Below, piece by piece: positions 1 to 12,723 of a stretch of DNA of 64,000 nt. The position numbers and the translations under genes were made by a program. The stretch is from Enterococcus innesii (GTDB lineage Bacteria > Bacillota > Bacilli > Lactobacillales > Enterococcaceae), in contig JAHHEN010000007.1 of assembly GCA_018982785.1 (NCBI GenBank), forward strand, positions 208,501 through 272,500, written 5' to 3'. Each line of letters begins with the position of its first letter. The stretch's first letter is position 1. Under the pieces are notes generated by a model. That model was not told the origin of the DNA, did not search any database, and was given only the letters and a program-made list of their open reading frames with translations.

Positions 1-1182
1 TACAGCCATTTTTTAAATCGCTCGTCTGCGTTTCAATTGTTAGAACTACTCTTCTCATCAAGTTTCACTAGTTATGACATGCTGGCACTAGAATTAAATT
101 TAAGCAAGTCATCGATCATTCGTTTGATCAAGAGGATCAATTTGGTTCTGGCACCGTATGATTTCTTCATCGCAACCAAGCCCATCCAGTTAAAAGGAAA
201 TGAACACAACATTCGGCAATTTTTTCTGATTTTTTTCTTAGAGAAGTACCAGTATGAATTTGTGGATGCCAACATTAACCAAGAACAGGATTTCTTGAAG
301 ATCGCCCGTATCATGGCAGCTGCGACGCCCCTAAAACTTTATTTTTCCGACATCAAAAAAATTGCTTTTGTAATCTACATCAACACGAAGCGCGATCGCC
401 TATACGCTTCTAATCCCAATGGGAACCACATCGAATATTTCTTAGAGAAAATCGATTTGAGCGAATTTACTGGCTACAGTCGGGCTTATGTCGAGAAAAT
501 GGTCGGTTATGTCACGTCCCACATTGGTCAAGACCCTGATGTCTTTCGTAAGACCAAACAAGAGTTTTATCAAATGACCAAACGTATATTTAAAAAATAC
601 AACTACCATGAAGCCAATTTTGAAGAGAAGCTCGACGCCGTGGTCTTTTCTTATTTTCTTGGGATCAACTTGCAGGTTCCTTACTGCATCTTGGATGATC
701 GCTTTGCTCGTTTTGTCAATAACTGTGATTTGGTCCAACAGACAGTCAATCAAGACATCGTTCAGGTTTTGACCCATTCGAATTTGCCAATCATTCGTCC
801 AAGTACGATCAATTACCTAATTTATATTTTCCATACCTCTTTTCCAAATTTCGCCAAAGAAATCATCGATACCCACGCTGACTTTCGCTTAGCTTTGTTT
901 TATGATACAAATAGTTACCATACGGAATTTATCCAGACGAAAATCCAACAGTTTATTCCTTATCAGCTAACAATCACGATTTTAAATCCTCTGGACTCGT
1001 TTTCTCTGACCAAACTGGACGAGACTTATGATTTGATCATCGGCAATTTGACCCCCTCCTGCAGAAAAAATGTGTTTCATTATGCAGACATCAACCTGAC
1101 TTCGAATGATTTGGCGTTTATCGCTCGGCAGATTCAGGAAAAGGGGATTCGGATGCTGCAAGAACGGCAAGAGGAAAACTAA
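1..1182 (+). CDS. Mga-family transcriptional regulator, 5' truncated by window edge
   Basis: The reading frame is open from base 1 (Y-S-H-F-L-N...) so the gene begins outside the window. About 393 residues are visible. The first ~60 residues form a helix-turn-helix of the Mga type (FTSYDMLALELNLSKSSII, then RLIKRINLVLAPYDF). The middle is the alpha-helical PRD_Mga-like region, and the C-terminal ~90 residues look like an EIIB-like fold (DLIIGNLTP). Such proteins are DNA-binding activators of surface and sugar genes in streptococci and enterococci, often controlled by PTS phosphorylation. It converges with rpoC and is followed by a long inverted repeat. The target genes are not identifiable from this window. 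The family call is by motif recognition only. Confidence 0.8.
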   Translation, partial: YSHFLNRSSAFQLLELLFSSSFTSYDMLALELNLSKSSIIRLIKRINLVLAPYDFFIATKPIQLKGNEHNIRQFFLIFFLEKYQYEFVDANINQEQDFLKIARIMAAATPLKLYFSDIKKIAFVIYINTKRDRLYASNPNGNHIEYFLEKIDLSEFTGYSRAYVEKMVGYVTSHIGQDPDVFRKTKQEFYQMTKRIFKKYNYHEANFEEKLDAVVFSYFLGINLQVPYCILDDRFARFVNNCDLVQQTVNQDIVQVLTHSNLPIIRPSTINYLIYIFHTSFPNFAKEIIDTHADFRLALFYDTNSYHTEFIQTKIQQFIPYQLTITILNPLDSFSLTKLDETYDLIIGNLTPSCRKNVFHYADINLTSNDLAFIARQIQEKGIRMLQERQEEN

Positions 1183-1190
1183 TAAACCAA

Positions 1191-1278
1191 AAAAGCACCT
1201 TCGAAAGAGTTGAATAACATACGCCAAAGAACAATTTGAGCGCATGTCGGGATTCATCATACTTTCGAAGGTGATTTC
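1191..1278. repeat. Long imperfect hairpin, probably a bidirectional terminator
   Basis: Perfect 12-base arms CACCTTCGAAAG (1196-1207) and CTTTCGAAGGTG (1262-1273) enclose 54 bases. These contain two further complementary pairs: TGAAT/ATTCA, and ACATACGC with GCGCATGT (one mismatch). An A-run precedes the left arm and a T-rich stretch follows the right arm, so it could terminate transcription from either side. It lies between the convergent Mga-like gene and rpoC. A small mobile repeat or small RNA is possible. Confidence 0.55.
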
Positions 1279-1321
1279 TTTTGCACATATGACCTAACAA
1301 CATTCATTTCTATAATATAAA

Positions 1322-1357
1322 CAAAAAAAGCTTGCCATTCCGAAGAATGACAAGCTT
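1322..1357 (-). terminator. rpoC terminator
   Basis: Stem AAGCTTG/CAAGCTT extended by CATTC/GAATG with one mismatch and a CGAA tetraloop. On the minus strand it is followed by seven T residues. It lies 38 bases past the rpoC stop. Confidence 0.85.
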
Positions 1358-1394
1358 TTCCTTCACACTGAGTCAATCAGGTGCTGGGCATTGA

Positions 1395-4300
1395 TTAGTT
1401 TTGGCTGTTCAATGCGTCTTCAGCAGCCATTTGTGCTTCGATGTCTGAGATGCTGTAGACATTTTCGCTGGCAACTGTTACTTCTTTTGGTTCCATTTCA
1501 CGGTAACGAGGCATACCAGTACCAGCTGGGATGATCTTACCGATGATAACATTTTCTTTCAATCCAAGAAGTGGATCTTTCTTGCCGCGGATCGCTGCAT
1601 CGGTCAACACACGAGTGGTTTCTTGGAAGGACGCAGCAGACAAGAAGCTGTTGGTTTCCAAGGATGCTTTCGTGATCCCTAATAGGACTGGACGGCTAGT
1701 TGCAGGAACGCCGCCGGCTACTAATGTGTCGTAGTTGCGGTCTTTAAAGTCGGCGATATCCAACAATGTTCCTGGCAAGATGCCTGAATCACCTGGATCC
1801 ATGACGCGGACTTTACGCAGCATTTGACGAACCATTACTTCGATATGTTTGTCGCCGATTTCTACCCCTTGCATACGGTACACGCGTTGAACTTCCCGTA
1901 ATAGGTAGTTTTCAACAGACAAGACATCGCGAACTTGTAACAGTTGTTTTGGATCGATCGATCCTTCTGTCAATGGTGCACCACGATGGATAAAGTCGCC
2001 TTCTGCTACTTTCATCCGGGCAGTATAAGGAACGGTATACGTACGCGTATCGGTTTCCCCTTTGATGGTCACTTCTTTGGTCCGAGTTGAAGGATCTTCT
2101 GAGATATCGATGACTTCTCCGGTAACTTCGGTAATGACCGCTTGTCCTTTCGGATTACGGGCTTCAAAGATTTCTTGGACACGAGGGAGACCTTGCGTGA
2201 TATCGTCTCCGGCAACCCCGCCGGTATGGAAGGTACGCATGGTCAACTGAGTACCAGGTTCACCGATTGATTGGGCAGCGATGGTACCGACTGCTTCCCC
2301 AACTTCAACTTCAGAACCAGTGGCTAAGTTGCGGCCATAACAATGTTTACACACACCATGTTTGGTGTTACATGTAAAGACAGAGCGAATCGATACTGTT
2401 TCGATGCCAGCATCTACCGTTGCTTTGGCTAGGTCTTCGGTGATCAATTGGTTGACCCCAAGAATCACTTCGCCAGTTTCCGGATGGATGATTGATTTAC
2501 GAGTGTAACGACCAACTAAACGTTCTTCTAAGGATTCGATGATTTCGTTTCCTTCGCGAATTGCTTGAATATCTAAACCACGGTCAGTGCCACAATCGTC
2601 TTCACGGATGATGACATCTTGGGCAACGTCAACGAGACGACGTGTCAAGTAACCGGAATCGGCTGTTTTCAAGGCGGTATCGGTCATCCCTTTACGGGCA
2701 CCATGGGTCGAGATAAACATTTCCAAGACAGATAGACCTTCACGGAAGTTTGAGATGATCGGCAATTCCATGATACGTCCGTTAGGCGCGGCCATCAATC
2801 CACGCATCCCAGCAAGCTGAGTAAAGTTGGAGATGTTACCACGGGCACCGGAATCAGACATCATGAAGATTGGGTTTTTCGCTTCCAATGATTCCATCAG
2901 TTTTAACTGAATTTCATCTTTGGCTGCATTCCAAACACCAATAACTCGTTCATAACGCTCGTCATCGGTAATTAACCCACGACGGAATTGTTTCGTGATC
3001 GTTTCTACTTGTTTGTGGGCATTGTCGATGATTTCATGTTTTTCGTGCAAGTTCATGATATCAGCGATACCAACGGTGATACCCGCCATTGTTGAGTGGC
3101 TGTATCCTAGGTCTTTCATGCGGTCAAGCATGCGTGACGTTTCAGTGATGCGGAAACGTTTGAAGACTTCTGAAATGATGTTTCCTAAGTTTTTCTTCTT
3201 GAATGGGCCAACAAGCTCTTGTTCTTTGATGAAGGCAGGCACATCTGTACCAGCTTCAATAAAGTACTTGTCTGGTGTTTGAACCGTCAAGTTGTAGTCT
3301 GTCGGTTCGTTCAAGAATGGGAATTCTGGGGGCATGATCGAGTTGAAGATCACTTTACCCACTGTTGTTACCATCAAACGTTGTTTTTGTTCAGACGTGA
3401 ACGGTTTGTCCCCTAAAGTGTTTGGATTGATGGCGATCCGTGTGTGTAAATGCACGTAGCCATTGCGCCATGCCGTAACTGCTTCGTCCATGTCACGGAA
3501 GATCATGCCTTCCCCTTCACGGCCTTCTTCTTCCATCGTCAAGTAGTAGTTCCCTAGGACCATATCCTGAGATGGTGTTACAACTGGTTTTCCGTCTTTT
3601 GGATTCAAAATGTTTTGGGCTGCTAACATCAGCATACGTGCTTCTGCTTGCGCTTCTTCGTTCAATGGTACGTGAACGGCCATTTGGTCTCCATCGAAAT
3701 CGGCATTGTAGGCTTCACAAACAAGTGGGTGCAAACGAATGGCACGGCCTTCAACTAAGACTGGTTCAAATGCTTGGATACCTAATCTGTGAAGCGTAGG
3801 TGCCCGGTTCAATAGCACTGGATGTTCTCTGATAACATCTTCTAAGACATCCCAAACTTCGTCTTCTTGACGTTCGATTTTGCGTTTGGCATTTTTGATG
3901 TTTGACGCGATTTCACGAGAAACAAGTTCCCGCATCACGAATGGTTTGAACAACTCGATCGCCATTTCTTTTGGCAGACCACATTGATACATTTTAAGGA
4001 ATGGACCAACGACGATAACTGAACGACCTGAGTAGTCGACCCGTTTTCCTAGCAAGTTTTGACGGAAACGACCTTGTTTCCCTTTCAACATGTGAGAAAG
4101 AGATTTCAATGGGCGGTTCCCTGGACCTGCAACTGGACGGCCGCGACGACCGTTATCGATCAAGGCATCAACTGCTTCTTGCAGCATCCGTTTTTCATTT
4201 TGAACGATGATGTTTGGTGCATTCAAGTCTAACAAGCGTTTCAAACGGTTGTTACGGTTGATTACACGACGATACAAGTCGTTCAAGTCACTTGTGGCAA

Positions 4301-5045
4301 AACGTCCACCTTCTAATTGCACCATTGGGCGCAAATCAGGCGGGATAACTGGGATAACGTCCATGACCATCCAGCTTGGTTTGTTTCCTGAAGCACGGAA
4401 TGCTTCTAAGATATCCAAACGGCGGATCGCACGGGTCCGTTTTTGACCAGTTGCGTTTTTCAATTCTTCTTTTAATTCAGCAACTTCGCCTTCAAGATCA
4501 ACGCCATCTAATAATTGTTTGATGGCTTCGGCACCCATCGCTGCTGAAAATTCTTGACCGTATTGGTCACGTTTTTCACGGTATTCCCGTTCAGTCAATA
4601 GTTGTTTTTTCTCAAGGCTGGTGTTTCCTGGTTCAATCACTACGTATGAAGCAAAGTAGATGATTTCTTCCAATGCACGTGGGCTCATGTCTAGGACAAG
4701 ACCCATCCGTGAAGGAATGCCTTTGAAGTACCAAATGTGTGATACTGGTGCTGCTAATTCAATGTGTCCCATGCGTTCACGACGCACTTTTGAACGTGTT
4801 ACTTCCACGCCGCAACGGTCACAAACGATGCCTTTATAGCGGATCCGTTTGTATTTGCCGCAAGCACATTCCCAGTCTTTGGTTGGACCGAAAATACGCT
4901 CGTCAAACAACCCTTCGCGTTCAGGTTTTAACGTACGGTAGTTAATGGTTTCTGGTTTTTTTACTTCACCATAAGACCAGCTTCTGATTTTTTCAGGAGA
5001 AGCCAAACCGATTTGCATACTTTCGAATTTATTTACATCGATCAA
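1395..5045 (-). CDS. rpoC: DNA-directed RNA polymerase subunit beta'
   Basis: This is the beta-prime subunit of core RNA polymerase, 1216 aa from the chosen start, as expected for an enterococcal RpoC. The N-terminal zinc site is visible ([13 protein letters not shown] then CDRCG). The catalytic Mg-binding motif NADFDGDQ sits near residue 455, a second zinc cluster ([13 protein letters not shown]) further on, and the trigger-loop region contains MRTFHTGG. The start is a TTG at 5045, giving [14 protein letters not shown], with GGAGG about 9 bases upstream. The ATG seven codons earlier lies within that ribosome binding site and is unlikely. It is co-transcribed with rpoB, 87 bases upstream, and ends at a strong terminator. 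Essential housekeeping gene with no sign of decay. Confidence 0.98.
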   Translation of the reverse strand: MIDVNKFESMQIGLASPEKIRSWSYGEVKKPETINYRTLKPEREGLFDERIFGPTKDWECACGKYKRIRYKGIVCDRCGVEVTRSKVRRERMGHIELAAPVSHIWYFKGIPSRMGLVLDMSPRALEEIIYFASYVVIEPGNTSLEKKQLLTEREYREKRDQYGQEFSAAMGAEAIKQLLDGVDLEGEVAELKEELKNATGQKRTRAIRRLDILEAFRASGNKPSWMVMDVIPVIPPDLRPMVQLEGGRFATSDLNDLYRRVINRNNRLKRLLDLNAPNIIVQNEKRMLQEAVDALIDNGRRGRPVAGPGNRPLKSLSHMLKGKQGRFRQNLLGKRVDYSGRSVIVVGPFLKMYQCGLPKEMAIELFKPFVMRELVSREIASNIKNAKRKIERQEDEVWDVLEDVIREHPVLLNRAPTLHRLGIQAFEPVLVEGRAIRLHPLVCEAYNADFDGDQMAVHVPLNEEAQAEARMLMLAAQNILNPKDGKPVVTPSQDMVLGNYYLTMEEEGREGEGMIFRDMDEAVTAWRNGYVHLHTRIAINPNTLGDKPFTSEQKQRLMVTTVGKVIFNSIMPPEFPFLNEPTDYNLTVQTPDKYFIEAGTDVPAFIKEQELVGPFKKKNLGNIISEVFKRFRITETSRMLDRMKDLGYSHSTMAGITVGIADIMNLHEKHEIIDNAHKQVETITKQFRRGLITDDERYERVIGVWNAAKDEIQLKLMESLEAKNPIFMMSDSGARGNISNFTQLAGMRGLMAAPNGRIMELPIISNFREGLSVLEMFISTHGARKGMTDTALKTADSGYLTRRLVDVAQDVIIREDDCGTDRGLDIQAIREGNEIIESLEERLVGRYTRKSIIHPETGEVILGVNQLITEDLAKATVDAGIETVSIRSVFTCNTKHGVCKHCYGRNLATGSEVEVGEAVGTIAAQSIGEPGTQLTMRTFHTGGVAGDDITQGLPRVQEIFEARNPKGQAVITEVTGEVIDISEDPSTRTKEVTIKGETDTRTYTVPYTARMKVAEGDFIHRGAPLTEGSIDPKQLLQVRDVLSVENYLLREVQRVYRMQGVEIGDKHIEVMVRQMLRKVRVMDPGDSGILPGTLLDIADFKDRNYDTLVAGGVPATSRPVLLGITKASLETNSFLSAASFQETTRVLTDAAIRGKKDPLLGLKENVIIGKIIPAGTGMPRYREMEPKEVTVASENVYSISDIEAQMAAEDALNSQN

Positions 5046-5093
5046 AAAAGGTTCCCTCCATTTCATTTCATGGACATATCCGATAGAACGGGG

Positions 5094-5120
5094 GCTATTT
5101 CCGCTAGTGGCGGAAATAGC
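5094..5120 (-). other. Hairpin in rpoB-rpoC intergenic region
   Basis: Perfect 11-bp inverted repeat GCTATTTCCGC / GCGGAAATAGC with a 5-base loop between the rpoB stop and the rpoC ribosome binding site. No T-run follows on the minus strand, so it is not a simple terminator. An mRNA processing or stability element is a reasonable guess. Confidence 0.6.
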
Positions 5121-5132
5121 GAGGGCCGTCTA

Positions 5133-8750
<3,618 letters not shown>

Positions 8751-8982
8751 GCTCTTCACCTCTTCATAAAGTCTTTCAAAAAGGCTATCCGATTATTTAC
8801 AAAACTGTAACAAATATTAAATATAGGTTACAGAAAGCATTTTTTGCGGCTTTTAGGCAAAAAAAAACCAAAAATAGAACGGATGCATTGGGCATTTTCT
8901 ACTTTTGTTTCCTTATTCCTAAGCCGAAACGGACAATATTTCGTTTCTGCTTTTTTCGTTCAGATAGTTTTTGCAACTCCTT

Positions 8983-9011
8983 ATTATACAGATGAAGCAC
9001 TTTTCTGTCAA
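8983..9011 (-). promoter_or_regulatory. Consensus sigma-70 promoter of rpoBC
   Basis: On the minus strand TTGACA (9006-9011) is separated by exactly 17 bases from TATAAT (8983-8988), a perfect vegetative promoter. The leader to the rpoB start is ~225 nt and carries T-rich tracts and a short hairpin whose role is unknown. Confidence 0.88.
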
Positions 9012-9072
9012 GCTTTCATTGGAAGTTACAATGCTTTTCTGACGCACCCATTTCCTAAGATTTTCTAAAGAA

Positions 9073-9099
9073 AAAAACAGGCTGGTGGGGACTGTTTTT
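9073..9099. terminator. Weak inverted repeat between rpoB promoter and birA
   Basis: AAAAACAG (9073-9080) and CTGTTTTT (9092-9099) form an A/T-flanked stem with an 11-base loop. It could separate the divergent rpoB and birA units, but the stem is weak. Confidence 0.3.
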
Positions 9100-9113
9100 C
9101 GTAAGAAACTACT

Positions 9114-9141
9114 TTGCTTTTTGCCGATTTCTTGCTATGCT
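9114..9141 (+). promoter_or_regulatory. Probable birA promoter (extended -10)
   Basis: TTGCTT (9114-9119), 16-base spacer, TATGCT (9136-9141) preceded by TG one base upstream. It sits 42 bases before the birA start. Confidence 0.5.
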
Positions 9142-9149
9142 AACGAAAA

Positions 9150-9165
9150 CGTTACACGTGAAACA
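9150..9165. other. parS-like ParB/Spo0J site
   Basis: CGTTACACGTGAAACA matches the Firmicutes parS consensus TGTTNCACGTGAAACA at 15 of 16 positions, with only the first base differing. It lies between the birA promoter and start codon. parS sites cluster around the replication origin, consistent with rpoBC-proximal location. Confidence 0.6.
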
Positions 9166-9182
9166 TTAGGAAGGATATCCTT

Positions 9183-10145
9183 ATGACGACAAAAGAAAAA
9201 ATACTGACCTTATTACAAAAAGAAGATACTGTACTGTCCGGAGAAAAACTAGCCCAAGCTTTGTCGATCTCTCGTACAGCAGTCTGGAAAGCCATTAAAG
9301 AACTCGAGAAAGAAGGCTATCATTTCGAACACTTGGCCAACGGCTATCGCTTTGTCTCGGATGATCGCTACGATCAAGCAGCACTTGCGGCCGCCTTGCC
9401 GATGATCCCCACGATTCAAATCAAGGATGCTGTTGAGTCTACTATGAAAGAAGCCAAGATCGCCGCTTTGGACAGTGGACTGGCAACCCCCGCCCTTTTT
9501 TTGACCGAAACACAAACAGGCGGTCACGGCCGCTTCGAACGTCCGTTTTTCTCACCGAAAAAACAAGGGATCTATATGAGCTTGCTTTTAAAACCAAACC
9601 AAGCGTTTCAAGAATTGCCACAATATACCGTTTTGGCGGCGGTGGCAGTCGCCGAAGCCATCGACGCCCTTCTAATGAAGGAAACGGCCATTAAGTGGGT
9701 CAACGATCTGTACTTAGATGAAAAAAAAATCTGTGGTATTTTGTCTGAAGCAACCAGTGACTTTGAGACAGGCCGCATTACCTCGGTTGTGATCGGTATC
9801 GGCATCAGTTTTTCAATTCCACAACAGCAGTTTCCTGCAGAGATTCGGGAAAAAGCGACCTCACTCTTTCCTGGTGAAGAGTATCCGACCTTTTCTCGAG
9901 CAGTATTGATTCAAGAAATTTGGCGTCGGTTCTTCCAATTGTTGGCGCAGCTGCCTGACATGGATTATATGGCTCGCTATCGGCAAAAATCCTTCGTTTT
10001 GGGCCGCACCGTTCAATTTAAGCAACAAGGTGTGACCTATGAAGGGATTGCCAAAGACATTACCAACACCGGTGAATTGGTGGTGGAAACAGCGACGGAG
10101 CGCAAGGTACTTTCTTCTGGAGAAATCAGTTTGGAACGGTATTGA
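9183..10145 (+). CDS. birA: Bifunctional biotin-[acetyl-CoA-carboxylase] ligase / biotin operon repressor
   Basis: Activates biotin as biotinyl-AMP and transfers it to biotin carboxyl carrier proteins; class II BirA proteins also repress biotin genes. Residues ~1-60 are a winged helix (LAQALSISRTAVWKAIKEL). The ligase biotin/ATP loop is at residues 111-124 (QTGGHGRFERPFFS), the catalytic KWVNDLY segment follows near residue 177, and a small C-terminal SH3-like domain ends the protein. 320 aa, normal for the two-domain type. The ribosome binding site AGGAAGG is about 7 bases from the ATG. It is monocistronic; the next gene converges from the minus strand. Confidence 0.95.
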   Translation: MTTKEKILTLLQKEDTVLSGEKLAQALSISRTAVWKAIKELEKEGYHFEHLANGYRFVSDDRYDQAALAAALPMIPTIQIKDAVESTMKEAKIAALDSGLATPALFLTETQTGGHGRFERPFFSPKKQGIYMSLLLKPNQAFQELPQYTVLAAVAVAEAIDALLMKETAIKWVNDLYLDEKKICGILSEATSDFETGRITSVVIGIGISFSIPQQQFPAEIREKATSLFPGEEYPTFSRAVLIQEIWRRFFQLLAQLPDMDYMARYRQKSFVLGRTVQFKQQGVTYEGIAKDITNTGELVVETATERKVLSSGEISLERY

Positions 10146-10377
10146 GGCTGCTTTCGTAGGTAACCAGTCACAGCAAGCGTAAACACAAACACTCCATAAA
10201 CAGACCTGCTTATTCCGAGGGGTCAAATAAAAAGCAACCTAGGCAGCTCCCAAACAAACTTTTCTGCTACGATCAATTCCGCAGAGAAAGCGAGCCTCAT
10301 CTTTTCATAATAAGTATCATGTCGTTCTTTTATCATGTTTTTTCTACAGTTTTTATGCGCTATTTCATTCCCCACAT
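10146..10377. other. Intergenic stretch with no recognised feature
   Basis: About 230 bases between birA and the shared terminator. Short AT-rich reading frames here look random: no credible ribosome binding site, and one would run through the terminator stem. I see no promoter or RNA gene. Confidence 0.5.
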
Positions 10378-10421
10378 AAAAAAGATCGACCTGCTCTTTC
10401 AAGAGCAGGTCGATTTTTTTT
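10378..10421. terminator. Bidirectional terminator between birA and dmkA
   Basis: Perfect 12-bp stem ATCGACCTGCTC / GAGCAGGTCGAT (10385-10396, 10403-10414) with loop TTTCAA, an A-run on the left and a T-run on the right, so it works for both convergent units. Confidence 0.92.
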
Positions 10422-11373
10422 AAAGCAATTGCCACAACAGACAGAAAAGCAAGCCTAAGGCATAGCTGCTGTTGAATAAAATCATGTTCTTAATCGAATA
10501 GCCGAAGCTACGTGGGTGGGGCAGGCTGGCTTGATGCTCCTTCAAGTTTTGGCGGATTTTCGGCAGTGTTAGAAACACGAGCAAAATCGGCCATTGGAAG
10601 AGACCAAACAAGAGGCCCAATAAAATAGCGGCATAAGACGCCAACATCATGCCTTGAAACAGACGGATACCTGCTTCGCGACCGATGTAGTACACCAGCG
10701 TGTAGCGGTGATTTTCGATATCGGCTTCCAGATCCCGTAAGTTATTGGCTAACATGATGTCAGCAATCGTGAAAATCAATGGCAAAGATGCCAACACGAT
10801 GGCACACACGTCCCAGAGGTTCCCCACTAAGCCAAAGGTTCCGTTCGCAAAATCCAGTGCCAGATAAAACACTTTTTGATCAATAGTATTGATATAGATC
10901 GTGATGGCAAAAATCCCTAATCCCATCGTTACGCCACTGAACACCTCGCCTAAAGGCATCCGCGATAACGGAATGGGGCCAAAGGTATAAAAGACTCCGA
11001 TAAAACAAACCACCAACCCCATCACTAGCAGCAGCCAGCCGGTAACAAAGGTCAAGTAAAGACCGATCAGTAAGGTTCCTGCCAACATCGCAAAAATCAG
11101 ATTGCGAACAGTAGCTTCTGAGATGTTTTCGCGCCCGATCACATTGTGCTGGTATTTGTAGGTTTCTGATTTGGCTTTTTTGAAATCCATATAATTGTTG
11201 ATGGATGTCGTCGTCAAATCAAACAGCAGCATCCCCAGAAAAAAGATTGCGGTATTCAAAGGATGAAATTCATGAAAATACACCAACGAGAACAACACAC
11301 CCATAATGAAGGGGAAGACACTGGCCACTTTGGTACGGATCTCCACTACTTCTAAAAACACTGAAAGAGACAT
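10420..11373 (-). CDS. dmkA: UbiA-family 1,4-dihydroxy-2-naphthoate polyprenyltransferase (EET DmkA / MenA-like)
   Basis: Membrane prenyltransferase that joins a polyprenyl diphosphate to dihydroxynaphthoate to make demethylmenaquinone. The first Asp-rich site reads NNYMDFKKAKSE (residues 59-70) and the second LANNLRDLEAD (about 215-225), both as in MenA-type UbiA proteins. About eight hydrophobic helices are visible. In Listeria the orthologue DmkA makes a quinone pool reserved for extracellular electron transfer. Here it follows apbE by 12 bases on the same strand and lies within a full EET locus, which supports that role over general respiratory menaquinone synthesis. No other men genes are in the window, so the source of dihydroxynaphthoate is not shown. 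317 aa, intact. Confidence 0.88.
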   Translation of the reverse strand: MSLSVFLEVVEIRTKVASVFPFIMGVLFSLVYFHEFHPLNTAIFFLGMLLFDLTTTSINNYMDFKKAKSETYKYQHNVIGRENISEATVRNLIFAMLAGTLLIGLYLTFVTGWLLLVMGLVVCFIGVFYTFGPIPLSRMPLGEVFSGVTMGLGIFAITIYINTIDQKVFYLALDFANGTFGLVGNLWDVCAIVLASLPLIFTIADIMLANNLRDLEADIENHRYTLVYYIGREAGIRLFQGMMLASYAAILLGLLFGLFQWPILLVFLTLPKIRQNLKEHQASLPHPRSFGYSIKNMILFNSSYALGLLFCLLWQLL

Positions 11374-11385
11374 CTTTCACTCCTC

Positions 11386-12462
11386 CTATTCTAAATCCGC
11401 ACGATCACCCATCGTGTAGCCTGATTCCTCTGAAAGTTCAAAGGTATCTTTGATACCGTCGGTTACATACACTTTGTCTTCTTTTGTGATAAAGATCGCA
11501 TCGGTACCCTTTTCGGTATGCTGTTCGATATAGGCTAAACCTTCCTTGACCCCTTTATCAAATGCCACCGTAGTTAACCCATCGCCATCGATGGATTTGT
11601 CGGTGATGACAGTCACACTTGCCACATCGCTGTCGTAAGGATAGCCAGTCTCAGAATCGAAAATATGATGGTACGTTTTGCCGTCTACTTCTAAATAGCG
11701 TTCGTAGATCCCTGAAGTAACTACTGTTTTATTGGTTTCTTTGATACTGCCGATAATCGAGCCGCGAGATTTGTTCGGGTCTTGGATTCCGACATTCCAT
11801 GGCTCATCTGTGCCGCGGTTACTATGACCTAACACATAGACATTCCCGCCCAAATCGACGATCGCGGAAGTCACACCATTGTCCTTCAACACTTTGACGA
11901 CTTCGTCCGTGATATAGCCTTTAGCGATCGCCCCAAGGTCAAGGATCATGTCCTTGTCTTTTAAATAAACGGTTTGATCTTCATCGTTAAACTCGACTTG
12001 TTCATAATTGATATGTTTCAATGCTTCATCGATCTCAGATTGCTCTGGCTTGCGGGCATCATCAAAGCCGATCCGCCATAATTGAGTGATGGCACCGATG
12101 GCCATATTAAAGCCGCCTTCTGATTTCACACTGTAATCGTAAGCTTCTTTTAACAAATAATAGATGTCATCCGAAACCTTTACCGGCTTGATGCCAGCTT
12201 GCGCATTGATCTCATCGATCTCTGACCCTGCTTGGTTGATGGTGATTTTATCGCCTAACTCTCTGATGCGGTCAAAGGCCGGCTTCATGGCGTCCTCTTT
12301 GCCTTCATCATAAATGCGAATCCGAGTATAAGTGCCTAATAAAAATTCTTCTTGAAAATATGGTTCTTCGCGCAGCGTCGTTGCTTCCTGATCACTGCCA
12401 CAAGCTGCCAACATTGTGCCTAAAAAAACAAACATCAGAAAAAACGTTACTTTCTTTTTCAT
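11386..12462 (-). CDS. apbE: ApbE-family FAD:protein FMN transferase lipoprotein (FmnB)
   Basis: Transfers FMN from FAD onto a Thr/Ser of FMN_bind proteins outside the cell; in Listeria FmnB modifies PplA. The start at ATG 12462 (MKKKVTFFLMF) follows AGAGGA by 6 bases; a TTG nine codons upstream lacks a site. A lipoprotein signal with lipobox LAAC puts Cys at residue 21, so the mature enzyme is membrane anchored. ApbE signatures are present: GGFNMAIG, DLGAIAKGY, VDLGGN, and the metal/nucleotide-binding stretch near HHIFDSETGYPY. It is transcribed with dmkA, and separated from pplA upstream by a terminator. Confidence 0.93.
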   Translation of the reverse strand: MKKKVTFFLMFVFLGTMLAACGSDQEATTLREEPYFQEEFLLGTYTRIRIYDEGKEDAMKPAFDRIRELGDKITINQAGSEIDEINAQAGIKPVKVSDDIYYLLKEAYDYSVKSEGGFNMAIGAITQLWRIGFDDARKPEQSEIDEALKHINYEQVEFNDEDQTVYLKDKDMILDLGAIAKGYITDEVVKVLKDNGVTSAIVDLGGNVYVLGHSNRGTDEPWNVGIQDPNKSRGSIIGSIKETNKTVVTSGIYERYLEVDGKTYHHIFDSETGYPYDSDVASVTVITDKSIDGDGLTTVAFDKGVKEGLAYIEQHTEKGTDAIFITKEDKVYVTDGIKDTFELSEESGYTMGDRADLE

Positions 12463-12669
12463 GATTTTCCTCTTTTCTATTGTCTTCAACCTTCATATAA
12501 TAGCCTTTTTTTGGCAGAATGAAAAGGGGCATTCCGTGATTCTGCAACGTATTTTAGGAATCCTTAATCGAACTTTTTCTTCTTTGTAAAAAACAGTTCT
12601 TTTAAAAAAACCTTCCCGCCAGATTGCTTCCTTTTGCACGAACTTGCTTTTATGACCTGGCTGCCCACG

Positions 12670-12700
12670 AAAAAAGACAGCACTCAAAACGAATGCTGTC
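12670..12700 (-). terminator. pplA terminator
   Basis: Minus-strand stem GACAGCA / TGCTGTC with inner TC/GA pairing followed by six T residues, directly after pplA. It makes pplA a unit separate from apbE-dmkA. Confidence 0.85.
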
Positions 12701-12723
12701 CTCTTAATGGAAAGAAGTTGTGA

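Noticed and set aside
10223..10435. 70-codon minus-strand frame between birA and dmkA
   Set aside because: Runs through the terminator stem, no ribosome binding site, unlikely composition.
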